From Fulvivirga sp. M361 (GTDB lineage Bacteria; Bacteroidota; Bacteroidia; Cytophagales; Cyclobacteriaceae), in assembly GCF_007097395.1 (NCBI RefSeq), contig NZ_VKDC01000009.1, positions 1 through 64,000 of the forward strand: a DNA stretch of 64,000 nt, given 5' to 3'. The translations under genes were made by a program, and so were the position numbers. Below, piece after piece: positions 7,360 through 15,072 of the stretch; position 1 is the first letter of the stretch; every line of letters starts with the position of its first letter. The notes under the pieces were generated by a model, which saw nothing but the letters and a program-made list of their open reading frames with translations, was not told the DNA's origin and did no database searches.

Positions 7360-7771
7360 CTTGTATTTGTTTATCTCATTGGTCAGTTGGCTGATACAGG
7401 ATACCGTATTGTCTGAATACGAATGGCATCACCGTGTAATTATATTGCAGTCAGACTCAGCACGTCATCAATATCAGGAAGAGCTGAGGCTATTGGAAGA
7501 GGCACTTCCCGGCCTTGACGAACGTGATCTTGTCATATTTCACCTTTTCGAGGACCATGGATACGACCCCAAACAAAAATTACTCTCACAAAAAGAGCTG
7601 GACTACCTTCTCAAAACCTATGGCTCAACAGATAAATCTTTCCGCTTTTCACTCATTGGTAAAGATGGAGGTCTTAAATTCACCTCTGATAACGTAGTGA
7701 AACCCCAGGAGCTGTTTGCCATCATTGACCGGATGCCAATGCGGCGCCGGGAAATGAAAATCAAGCAATGA
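7349..7771 (+). CDS. DUF4174 family protein
   Basis: 140 residues from the ATG at 7349 (147 from an alternative ATG at 7328). An N-terminal hydrophobic stretch could be a signal peptide. The thioredoxin-like DUF4174 pattern is seen: YEWHHRVIILQS, LDERDLVIFHL, FRFSLIGKDGGLKFTSDN, then PQELFAIIDRMPMRRREM at the end. Family members are periplasmic or secreted with unknown role and lack the CxxC of thioredoxins, as here. The start overlaps the upstream gene and the stop overlaps the next gene (ATGA-type, 7768-7771). Confidence 0.8.
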   Translation: MSGSLYLFISLVSWLIQDTVLSEYEWHHRVIILQSDSARHQYQEELRLLEEALPGLDERDLVIFHLFEDHGYDPKQKLLSQKELDYLLKTYGSTDKSFRFSLIGKDGGLKFTSDNVVKPQELFAIIDRMPMRRREMKIKQ

Positions 7772-8439
7772 ATTTTGGAGAAAAAATTATTGAGTATTAT
7801 AAAACACTCAAACAACCCAATGGTCTCCCAAACGGTGTAGAGATCCTTTATCCATTCGGTGAAATGGAGGTAATCACATTAGTAGAGCAATTCTACCGCA
7901 GGTTTTACAGTGACCAAAAGGAAAGAACATTTCTTATTGGCATCAATCCGGGCAGGTTGGGTGGAGGATCAACAGGTATACCATTTACAGACCCTGTTCG
8001 CCTAGAAGAAGACCTGAGTATTCCCAACACCATGCCTAAGAAATCTGAACTTTCTTCTCGTTTTGTATATGAAATGATTCATACACTCTGCGGGCCAGAT
8101 GAGTTTTATAATCGTTTTTACATTACTTCTGTATGCCCTTTAGGATTTGTAATGGACGGGAAAAACCTCAATTACTACGATATCAAAGAACTGCAGGAAA
8201 TATTGGAACCTTATATGGTGGCCGAGCTAAAGAAACAGATCGCTTTTGGGGCAGCACCCGTAGCGTATAGCCTGGGCATGGGAAAAAATATTACCTACTT
8301 ACATAAGATCAACAAAAAGCACCAACTCTTTGAGACCATTGAGCCGCTACCTCACCCAAGGTGGATCATGCAATACAGGCTAAAAAGGAAGGAAGAATTC
8401 ATCCATCTTTATAATGAGAAGTTAATGGGAACACATTGA
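7768..8439 (+). CDS. SMUG2-like uracil-DNA glycosylase family protein (DUF4918)
   Basis: 223 residues. It belongs to the uracil-DNA glycosylase superfamily: motif 1 is IGINPGRLGGGSTGIPFTDP (GINPG at 58-62) and motif 2 is LPHPRWIMQYR (HPRW at 195-198). This arrangement is that of SMUG2/DUF4918 proteins, described from Pedobacter. The expected role is excision of uracil or xanthine from DNA in base-excision repair. The substrate cannot be read from sequence. Cytoplasmic, with no signal peptide. Its start overlaps the stop of the DUF4174 gene by 4 bases, an odd partnership of a repair enzyme with an exported protein. Confidence 0.8.
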   Translation: MNFGEKIIEYYKTLKQPNGLPNGVEILYPFGEMEVITLVEQFYRRFYSDQKERTFLIGINPGRLGGGSTGIPFTDPVRLEEDLSIPNTMPKKSELSSRFVYEMIHTLCGPDEFYNRFYITSVCPLGFVMDGKNLNYYDIKELQEILEPYMVAELKKQIAFGAAPVAYSLGMGKNITYLHKINKKHQLFETIEPLPHPRWIMQYRLKRKEEFIHLYNEKLMGTH

Positions 8440-8547
8440 GCGATGGATTTCTGCTCACCGGAAACTTTGCCCTCTGACATTTTTCTATTACAATCGCAAA
8501 TGGTGTATTTTAGATAGTACTAATGGACGAAAGCTGACAAAACCAAT

Positions 8548-8964
8548 ATGAACTTTCACACAAGAAAATGGGTAAAGCCGGAAGATCTGAATGCCAATGG
8601 TACACTATTTGGCGGCAGTCTGCTACGCTGGATTGATGAAGAAGCAGCTATCTATGCGGTCATACAGTTGGAAAACCGACGATGTGTTACAAAATACATT
8701 TCAGAGATCAACTTCGTAAGTTCTGCCAGACAGGGTGACATTGTAGAACTGGGTATGAAAGCCACTCAATTTGGTCGTACCTCACTGACCATTACGTGCG
8801 AAGTACGTAATAAGCTAACCCATAAAACGATCCTTAAAGTAGATAAGATCGTATTCGTAAGCCTGGATGAAAACGGCGTTCCCGTACCACACGGCAAAAC
8901 GGAAATAGAATATGTTGCGGACCGCCTGAATCAACAAAGTAATCCTGATAAGAATGAAGCCTGA
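8548..8964 (+). CDS. Acyl-CoA thioesterase, hotdog fold (YciA/BFIT-like)
   Basis: 138 residues, predicted to hydrolyse acyl-CoA to free acid and CoA. A single hotdog domain: NANGTLFGGSLLRWIDEEAA is the substrate-binding helix with its catalytic acidic residue, followed by NFVSSARQGDIVELGMKAT and RTSLTITCEVRN strands. Length is normal for the YciA type, which forms hexamers. The C-terminus overlaps the next gene by 11 bases. Acyl chain specificity is unknown. Confidence 0.85.
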   Translation: MNFHTRKWVKPEDLNANGTLFGGSLLRWIDEEAAIYAVIQLENRRCVTKYISEINFVSSARQGDIVELGMKATQFGRTSLTITCEVRNKLTHKTILKVDKIVFVSLDENGVPVPHGKTEIEYVADRLNQQSNPDKNEA

Positions 8965-9310
8965 GTATCTCGGAATTATCTCTTCACTAGCGGGTGTAAC
9001 AGTAGGTGGACTCATCTCTTATTTGATCCAACTTAGCAGACAGCGACATGCTTATGAGCTCAAAATTGAGGAGCTTAAAACAGAACACATGGCTGAACGG
9101 ACTGCCCGTTACTATCTTTCACATAAAGGTTACACGGACCGGCGTTTTGATACATTGCAAAAAGCTTTAGGAGGTTTTGAAGATGATGAACTCAGAAAAA
9201 TACTCGTTCGTGCCGGGGCGGTACGAAGCTATCGCGACAATGAAGAGTGGTGGACACTCCTGGAAAGACTGCCGGAAAAAATCGAAAAGAAACAGAAGAA
9301 GCGTTCATAA
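8954..9310 (+). CDS. Membrane-anchored coiled-coil hypothetical protein
   Basis: 118 residues: one N-terminal transmembrane helix (about 6-24, GIISSLAGVTVGGLISYLI), then a charged helical segment rich in E and K (about 28-50) and a compact basic domain (FDTLQKALGGFEDDELRKIL, WWTLLERLPEKIEKK). No family known. It overlaps the thioesterase gene and is probably translated with it; a functional link is inference only. Confidence 0.65.
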   Translation: MKPEYLGIISSLAGVTVGGLISYLIQLSRQRHAYELKIEELKTEHMAERTARYYLSHKGYTDRRFDTLQKALGGFEDDELRKILVRAGAVRSYRDNEEWWTLLERLPEKIEKKQKKRS

Positions 9311-9557
9311 GGATCTCGATCAGGGCACATTTTACTTTATTGACATCAGGGGATTACCGGGACCTCACTGAAAGCAGAGTCACAAGGGCCTGGAGCATAG
9401 TGTGCGCATGATGACTATATGCCGGTGACATCTGGAGACCAGCGTTTCTAATGAGTTAGCAGTAAGCAGTAATCAAAAATGTCCCGATGGTTTATTGCCG
9501 ACTGCTTGTTGCTTACCGTCGACTTTACTATTATCTATATGGACTCTTTATAAAAAG

Positions 9558-10337
9558 CTACAATATGCTTTTCAAAAAACCCTTAATCACCTGAAGTGCC
9601 TCTTCCCTGGCCTCGAACATCCCCATATGACCAGTGTTTTTGAGGATATGGGCTTTTCCTTTTTTTATCATCGGTAACTGGGCTTCTGACCGTTCCAATG
9701 GTACGGATGTATCTTGTTCTCCGGCAATGAAAAGGAGCGGTATACCCGATTTGAGAATGTCTGTCCTATCCAATCGGTCACGCATCGCTTTTGTATATTG
9801 TATCAGTGTATTTAGTGGAGTCTGACCAGCTGTGGCTACAGCTTTATCCACTTCGGTTGCAAGGTGTTTTCGATTGGGAGCATAAAACAATTGGGATACA
9901 AAAGCGTCTGCAAATACCTTTACTCCTTGTTCTTCAACAAATTCTATCACCTTATTCCGTAAGAGCTTTTTCTCTTCAGGATCAGCAAATGCCGTGGAAT
10001 GGAATAAGCCAAGGCCAAGTAACATTTCAGGGTGCTGTTTCGCCAGCTCCAGCCCCACATAACCCCCTAATGAATGACCAATTATAACGACTTCCTTTTT
10101 TGCTAATGATACCAGCCATCGATAGAGCCACTCCGATACTTCCCGGATAGTGAAATCATCTGGCAGTAAATCGTTCTTGCCAAAGCCGGGCAGGTCTGGC
10201 ACCAACACTTCATAGGTTTCTGCTAACTCATGAGAAAAGTTGTGCCACAGGTCGCTCGTTTCGCAGAAACCATGTACCAATACTACCGTTGTGCCGCTAC
10301 CTTTTGAGTAATAGTATGTATTTAGGTTATCTGTCAT
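9558..10337 (-). CDS. Alpha/beta hydrolase
   Basis: 259 residues with a full alpha/beta-hydrolase layout: oxyanion-hole HGFCETS near residue 22, nucleophile elbow GHSLGG (Ser89), acid in FIAGEQDTSVPLE (about residue 206) and the catalytic His in KNTGHMGMFEA near the C-terminus. No signal peptide, so cytoplasmic. The substrate is unknown; esterase, haloperoxidase-like or C-C hydrolase activity are all possible. It is transcribed divergently from the dehydrogenase gene at 10416 across a 78-base gap. Confidence 0.85.
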   Translation of the reverse strand: MTDNLNTYYYSKGSGTTVVLVHGFCETSDLWHNFSHELAETYEVLVPDLPGFGKNDLLPDDFTIREVSEWLYRWLVSLAKKEVVIIGHSLGGYVGLELAKQHPEMLLGLGLFHSTAFADPEEKKLLRNKVIEFVEEQGVKVFADAFVSQLFYAPNRKHLATEVDKAVATAGQTPLNTLIQYTKAMRDRLDRTDILKSGIPLLFIAGEQDTSVPLERSEAQLPMIKKGKAHILKNTGHMGMFEAREEALQVIKGFLKSIL

Positions 10338-10415
10338 GTATGTATCACTTCAAAAATAGCCGTTTATGGTTTAATCCTACTGAAATAGCTATTCAGATTT
10401 GGTTAATATTGTTTT

Positions 10416-11363
10416 ATGAAAATAGTAGTACTTGACGGACATACCCTAAACCCGGGTGATCTCTCATGGCAACCCCTCGAAGAATTAGGTCAACTGGAAG
10501 TTTATGCCAGAACACCTCATGACCAGGTAGTATCTCGCGCACTTGAAGCAGACGCCCTAATGATAAACAAAGTGAAGTTAACCGCTAAAGAGATGGGTCA
10601 ACTGCCTGATTTAAAATACATAGGCGTAACTGCTACAGGCTTTGACAATGTAGACCTTAAGGCAGCTTCAGAACAGGGGATAACGGTTACCAACATACCG
10701 GCATACGGTACAGTATCCGTGGCACAACATACCTTTGCCCTTATCCTGGAACTTACCAATAAAGTTGGTTTACATGATAAAAGTGTAAATGATAAGGAGT
10801 GGGTACAAAATGCTGACTTCAGTTACTTCAAAGCTCCGTTAGTGGAATTGGAATCTAAAACTATCGGTGTGATGGGTTATGGTGCCATCGGCAAAAAAGT
10901 ATGTGAAATTGCAGCAGCTTTTGGCATGCATGTACTGGTACATTCACAGCATGCCACACATTTAAAGGCGGGTAAATTGGTTTCTTTAGAAGAACTCTTC
11001 CGGCAGGCAGATGTGGTATCTATTCATGCTTCACTTAGTCCTGAAACACTGGGTGTAGTGGATAAAAAGCTACTGGATCTAATGAAACCTACTGCTTTCC
11101 TGGTCAACACCAGCCGTGGCGCCATTATTGACGAAGCAGACCTGGCAGCTCATTTGAATGATGGCAAAATTGCCGGTGCTGCCCTGGATGTGTTATCAAA
11201 AGAACCCCCGGTACCGGATAACCCTTTGCTGACTGCTCAAAATTGTATCGTAACGCCACACATCTCCTGGGTAAGCCGTGAAGCACGTCAGCGGTTAATG
11301 AACAGGGCCGTGGATAACCTAGGTATGTATTTGAAGGGGGCCTGGGTAAATGTGGTAAACTAG
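10416..11363 (+). CDS. D-2-hydroxyacid dehydrogenase (glycerate dehydrogenase/hydroxypyruvate reductase type)
   Basis: 315 residues. NAD(P)-dependent reduction of a 2-oxoacid to a D-2-hydroxyacid. The Rossmann motif is GVMGYGAIGKK (about 151-161). The catalytic triad is present: Arg234 in NTSRGAIIDE, Glu263 in SKEPPVPDNP and His282 in TPHISW. N- and C-terminal catalytic parts are both complete. It most resembles glycerate dehydrogenases; exact substrate unproven. A single gene, divergent from the hydrolase. Confidence 0.85.
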   Translation: MKIVVLDGHTLNPGDLSWQPLEELGQLEVYARTPHDQVVSRALEADALMINKVKLTAKEMGQLPDLKYIGVTATGFDNVDLKAASEQGITVTNIPAYGTVSVAQHTFALILELTNKVGLHDKSVNDKEWVQNADFSYFKAPLVELESKTIGVMGYGAIGKKVCEIAAAFGMHVLVHSQHATHLKAGKLVSLEELFRQADVVSIHASLSPETLGVVDKKLLDLMKPTAFLVNTSRGAIIDEADLAAHLNDGKIAGAALDVLSKEPPVPDNPLLTAQNCIVTPHISWVSREARQRLMNRAVDNLGMYLKGAWVNVVN

Positions 11364-11472
11364 GAGTTAGGTTGCGTTATTATCAATTTGGCCATGATCT
11401 AATATCTTTATTATTTTCAAGAATACAGATCTGTTATTTATAGAAGTTTTAATCGTTCAAATTATAGAAAAG

Positions 11473-12063
11473 ATGCTTTCGCAAGCAAAACTCATGACCA
11501 TGGACCCTGTAGAATTACATAAAATACTGGATCAAAAAAACAAAGAAGAGTTATTAGAGGAGATAATAGCTCTTTATAAAAAGTTTAAAGTTGTCCGGGA
11601 ATTTTACGGATTATCAAATAAGAAGAAAAAGGAACACGTCGAAATAATTGAAGGTTACAAGCATAAAATCACAAATGCGTTGTGGCCAGATGGAAATTTT
11701 GAAGGTGGATTAGACCTTGAGAAGGTGAACCGATTGCTTAAACAGTTTTCCTCTGTATGTGACAATACTAAAGATCAAATTGAATTGGAATTATATAGTT
11801 TATACCAAGCGAATAGCTGTGCGATATGTTTTGGCGGAGATTTTGGAGAGGAATATTATGAATACGTGGAGGAACGATTTGATCAAACATTGAATAAGAT
11901 GATAAGAAGTCGATCATTCGAAAACCAGAAGAGGAACGTACAAGCTATTATCAAAAATGCATTCGAGGGATACGGACACAAAGATAGACTAGAGGAGTTA
12001 ATGGCAAAATACGAAAGCGCAAAACATGTCCAAAATGAAAATACGACGAGAACCGACCGGTAG
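11473..12063 (+). CDS. DUF6155-like helical protein
   Basis: 196 residues, nearly all helical and strongly charged, with LHKILDQKNKEELLEEIIAL near the N-terminus and a VREFYGL motif around residue 55. This is the layout of DUF6155 proteins (unknown function), an assignment made from memory. Cysteines occur only in a small cluster near NSCAICFGGDF. Cytoplasmic. The last part overlaps a frame of the downstream gene, but the likely start of that gene is after this stop. Confidence 0.65.
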   Translation: MLSQAKLMTMDPVELHKILDQKNKEELLEEIIALYKKFKVVREFYGLSNKKKKEHVEIIEGYKHKITNALWPDGNFEGGLDLEKVNRLLKQFSSVCDNTKDQIELELYSLYQANSCAICFGGDFGEEYYEYVEERFDQTLNKMIRSRSFENQKRNVQAIIKNAFEGYGHKDRLEELMAKYESAKHVQNENTTRTDR

Positions 12064-12115
12064 GCATTTACCAAATCCGGAAAATTGGAGCATACTTCCT
12101 TTAATCAAACAGACT

Positions 12116-12511
12116 ATGAGAAAAACTATGAGCTTCTCAGTTTTATTTATGCTGATACCGTTGATTTTGAATGCTCAGAAAGAACTGACCGTTTATAATG
12201 AAATAACTCTAAATGGTCTAAACAGAATTTATCAACTCGGTCATTACTATGTGGCGGGTTATAATATAATGTTCAGTGAAAATGGGCCCAGGTTCTACGA
12301 ATTACCTGGCTCCACTAAAGAAAATATGGAAAAAGACCGGCCTCTGAATATGGTCATCAGACAGCTTGATAGCTTAAGAAACTTTATAAAAGACACACCC
12401 AGCAGTTATAACAATATTGACATTGATATAGCTCACTTTGCCACTCACTATAGTGATAAAAAAACGTTTCATTGTAATATCAACGAGATTCTGTTTCTGT
12501 ATACTAAATAG
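12116..12511 (+). CDS. Secreted hypothetical protein, probably 3'-truncated by a frameshift
   Basis: Starting at the ATG at 12116 it begins with a signal peptide (MRKTMSFSVLFMLIPLILNAQ). The mature part is KELTVYNEITLNGLNRIYQL and onward, ending abruptly at ILFLYTK. The next frame continues in a way that fits a single protein (NRTMDQVNGPFCPSFDDN). A one-base insertion near 12505-12511 (TATACTAAATAG) would explain the break. Function unknown; likely periplasmic or outer membrane. Confidence 0.55.
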   Translation: MRKTMSFSVLFMLIPLILNAQKELTVYNEITLNGLNRIYQLGHYYVAGYNIMFSENGPRFYELPGSTKENMEKDRPLNMVIRQLDSLRNFIKDTPSSYNNIDIDIAHFATHYSDKKTFHCNINEILFLYTK

Positions 12512-12692
12512 AACAATGGATCAGGTCAATGGCCCTTTTTGCCCTTCCTTTGACGATAACCTGGTGGACGTACAGGGAATAACATTAAGAGAGTTTCGAA
12601 TCAGCAATAATGGAACTTTACTGCACATAAGTACCATGGATTTTGGTTCAATATGTTTTGACATTGAAGCCTTGAAGGACCCGTGCAATTAG
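12512..12692 (+). pseudogene. Probable C-terminal part of the frameshifted secreted protein
   Basis: An open frame of about 60 codons reading NRTMDQVNGPFCPSFDDN, VDVQGITLREFRISNNGTLL, HISTMDFGSICFDIEAL. It has protein-like composition, no independent start signal, and lies one base out of phase with the upstream gene. Read as its continuation after a frameshift; a separate 58-residue gene from the ATG at 12516 is the alternative. Confidence 0.5.
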
Positions 12693-13170
12693 TAAAAGGT
12701 GATTGCGATTAGTGGGCTCAAAGACATTAAAATATACCTGCTGAATAGATAAAATATAGGGTGGGTTTTAACAACTTCATATCTCGATCATCTTATCCTC
12801 CCGGGCAGTTCCACTCTTTATATTCTAAATCCGTAACCTGGTTCAAACAATAGGGATCATTCTTAAGCTGCAAGCGATGTTTGGCCATGTAACCTACCTT
12901 CCGAATAAGTGACGAAAATCACCTGGAATGCTGATGGATTTTTTGGATTCTATCTAAATCAAACTTACTTTGGCTAACCAATTAAATAGATTGTATGAAA
13001 GGAATCAGCCACGCTAACTATGGAATGGAAGGGTGGTATGTAACGGCTTTTGCAATAGAGATATGTAGAAGAAATATAGCATATCTCCTTATGATCAACT
13101 GTTTACAAATTCATAAGAGCAATTAATGCGACCTTTTAGAATTATGATTTTTTTCTCCCAATAAAAAATT
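12693..13170. other. 478-base intergenic stretch, mostly unassigned
   Basis: No gene I can support. A short minus-strand frame ending near 12796 (MAKHRLQLKNDPYCLNQVTD and a dozen more residues) could be a relic. The right-hand part must hold the promoter of the DUF3857/transglutaminase pair, but I see no clear TTG/TAnnTTTG combination. Confidence 0.35.
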
Positions 13171-15072
13171 ATGCGAAGTTGGCTTCTATTACTCCTGGTA
13201 CTCCTCTTTTCTAACGGCTTTTCTCAAAAAATAAGCCCGGCAGACGTTACCCTTTCAGAGACGCTTAAGAAGCAATTTGACGAGGCGAATATAGTGTTAA
13301 AAAAAAATGAGACCACGTTCACTTTCTTTCTGGAGAAATCGTCAAAGACCCTTAAAGTGGAGGAGGTGGATCAAAAGGACTACATCGCCTTAACCTATGG
13401 AGTGAATCATGTTGACCGGACTTATTTTAATGACCAGGTCCGTTTAGGTGACTATGAAATAAGAAACTACAAGGGTCGATTGATATCCCCTGACAAATTC
13501 TGTGGGCACTATAACCAACAGGGTATTTTTCATTCAGACGCACAAGTTTGTGCCTATAAAATTAATATCGCCCAAAAGGGTGAGACGAGATCTGCATCAG
13601 CCAATAAAACTTATTTAGATGCGAAATACCTCACCACAGCCTATTTTCATGACGAAATACCCACCATGGAACGAAGTATTACCTTCAAAATACCGCTTTG
13701 GGTAGATGTGGAACTATTGGAGATCAACTTCCAGGGGTTCGAAATAGTAAAAAAGGTCAGTGAAAATGCAACGTATAAAGAGTTCACCTATACATGTACT
13801 CAGCTGGAACCATACCCTAATTATGAGCATCAGCCTGGCAGCTCCCACTTCATGCCTCATATAGTTATTCGAACAAAAAAGTATACGGTTGAAAATAAAG
13901 AGGTGGACGTCATTTCTTCTCTACAAAGCTTGTACAACTGGTACAATTCGCTTACATCAAAAAACAAACGGATGGAAAACGAGCTCGTACCGGTGCTCGA
14001 TCAAATCATTTCAGATTCCATGAGCGATCAGGAAAAAATCAGGTCCATTTATTACTGGGTCCAGGACAATGTAAAATACATAGCTTATGAAAATGGACTG
14101 GCCGGCTTTAAACCTGAAGACTCCCACCACGTATTAAGCAAACGTTATGGTGACTGCAAAGGAATGGCTAACCTTACAAAAGATCTTCTGACCCTAGCCG
14201 GCTTCGATGCCAGACTAGCATGGTTAGGCACCAATCATTTAGCTTATACTTACGAAATCCCATCATTGGCGGTTGATAATCATATGATCTGTGCTATTAA
14301 ACAGCATAATGGTTTTTTATACCTCGATGCTACCGAAAAGTACAATCAACTGGGTTATGTGGCTGAACGAATACAGGGCAAGCAAGTACTCATAGAGGAC
14401 GGAGACTCCTTTATTGTAAATGAGATCCCGGATGAATCCATTGAAAATTATGAACACAAGACACACTTAAGCTTTGAAATATTGGATGGTCAACTCGAAG
14501 CCAATGGAGTTGAGCAAATAAACGGAGAACTTAAAAAAAATCTGATCAATCTTTTCGCTGCCGTGCCAAAGGAAAAACACGACTTGTTCTACAAGTCTGT
14601 GGCAGCCGGGAATGCCAATCCGGATTTAGTTTCTTTAAACGCGAATACCGTATTTGAGCGAGACTCGGCCCTTATTTTTGATTATTCCATTTCACTGGAA
14701 AACCAAATACAGACATTTGATGAAGAAGTGTACATTGAACTCGATTTTAAAAAAGACTTTTACAATCAACTTATCGATACTGACCGCAAGGCCCCATATA
14801 AGCTCACCAACAAATCGAGTAAAATAGTAAATGCCGAACTGAGCATCCCCGATAAATTCAATGTCAAATATCTTCCTGATCCGTTAAAAATTGCCAACAG
14901 CCATTTCGAATTTGACTTGAGCTATGAAGTCAGAGGCGAAAAAATTATTTATAACAGAAAGCTAAACATCCTGGATACTTACCTGGGAATAGAAGAATTT
15001 GAGGAATGGAACAAAGCTATTGGGAACCTCAGCAAATTTTATGACGACCAAATTATTCTGGCAGAAAAATGA
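13171..15072 (+). CDS. DUF3857 and transglutaminase-like domain protein
   Basis: 633 residues, exported by a signal peptide (about 1-18, ending NGFSQ). Residues 50-260 form a DUF3857-type beta region. A transglutaminase-like core follows, with the Cys-His-Asp triad visible: Cys329 in YGDCKGMANL, His371 in AVDNHMICAI and Asp386 in LYLDATEK. The C-terminal 200 residues are beta-rich (DUF2569/3858-like position). Such proteins are probably periplasmic or surface proteases or cross-linkers; the substrate is unknown. The stop overlaps the start of the next gene (ATGA at 15069), so the two are coupled. Confidence 0.85.
   Translation: MRSWLLLLLVLLFSNGFSQKISPADVTLSETLKKQFDEANIVLKKNETTFTFFLEKSSKTLKVEEVDQKDYIALTYGVNHVDRTYFNDQVRLGDYEIRNYKGRLISPDKFCGHYNQQGIFHSDAQVCAYKINIAQKGETRSASANKTYLDAKYLTTAYFHDEIPTMERSITFKIPLWVDVELLEINFQGFEIVKKVSENATYKEFTYTCTQLEPYPNYEHQPGSSHFMPHIVIRTKKYTVENKEVDVISSLQSLYNWYNSLTSKNKRMENELVPVLDQIISDSMSDQEKIRSIYYWVQDNVKYIAYENGLAGFKPEDSHHVLSKRYGDCKGMANLTKDLLTLAGFDARLAWLGTNHLAYTYEIPSLAVDNHMICAIKQHNGFLYLDATEKYNQLGYVAERIQGKQVLIEDGDSFIVNEIPDESIENYEHKTHLSFEILDGQLEANGVEQINGELKKNLINLFAAVPKEKHDLFYKSVAAGNANPDLVSLNANTVFERDSALIFDYSISLENQIQTFDEEVYIELDFKKDFYNQLIDTDRKAPYKLTNKSSKIVNAELSIPDKFNVKYLPDPLKIANSHFEFDLSYEVRGEKIIYNRKLNILDTYLGIEEFEEWNKAIGNLSKFYDDQIILAEK

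Noticed and set aside
9311-9557. Inverted GCAGTAAGCAGTAA / TTGTTGCTTAC sequence as a terminator or attachment site
   Set aside because: The arms match poorly and there is no T run or recombinase nearby.
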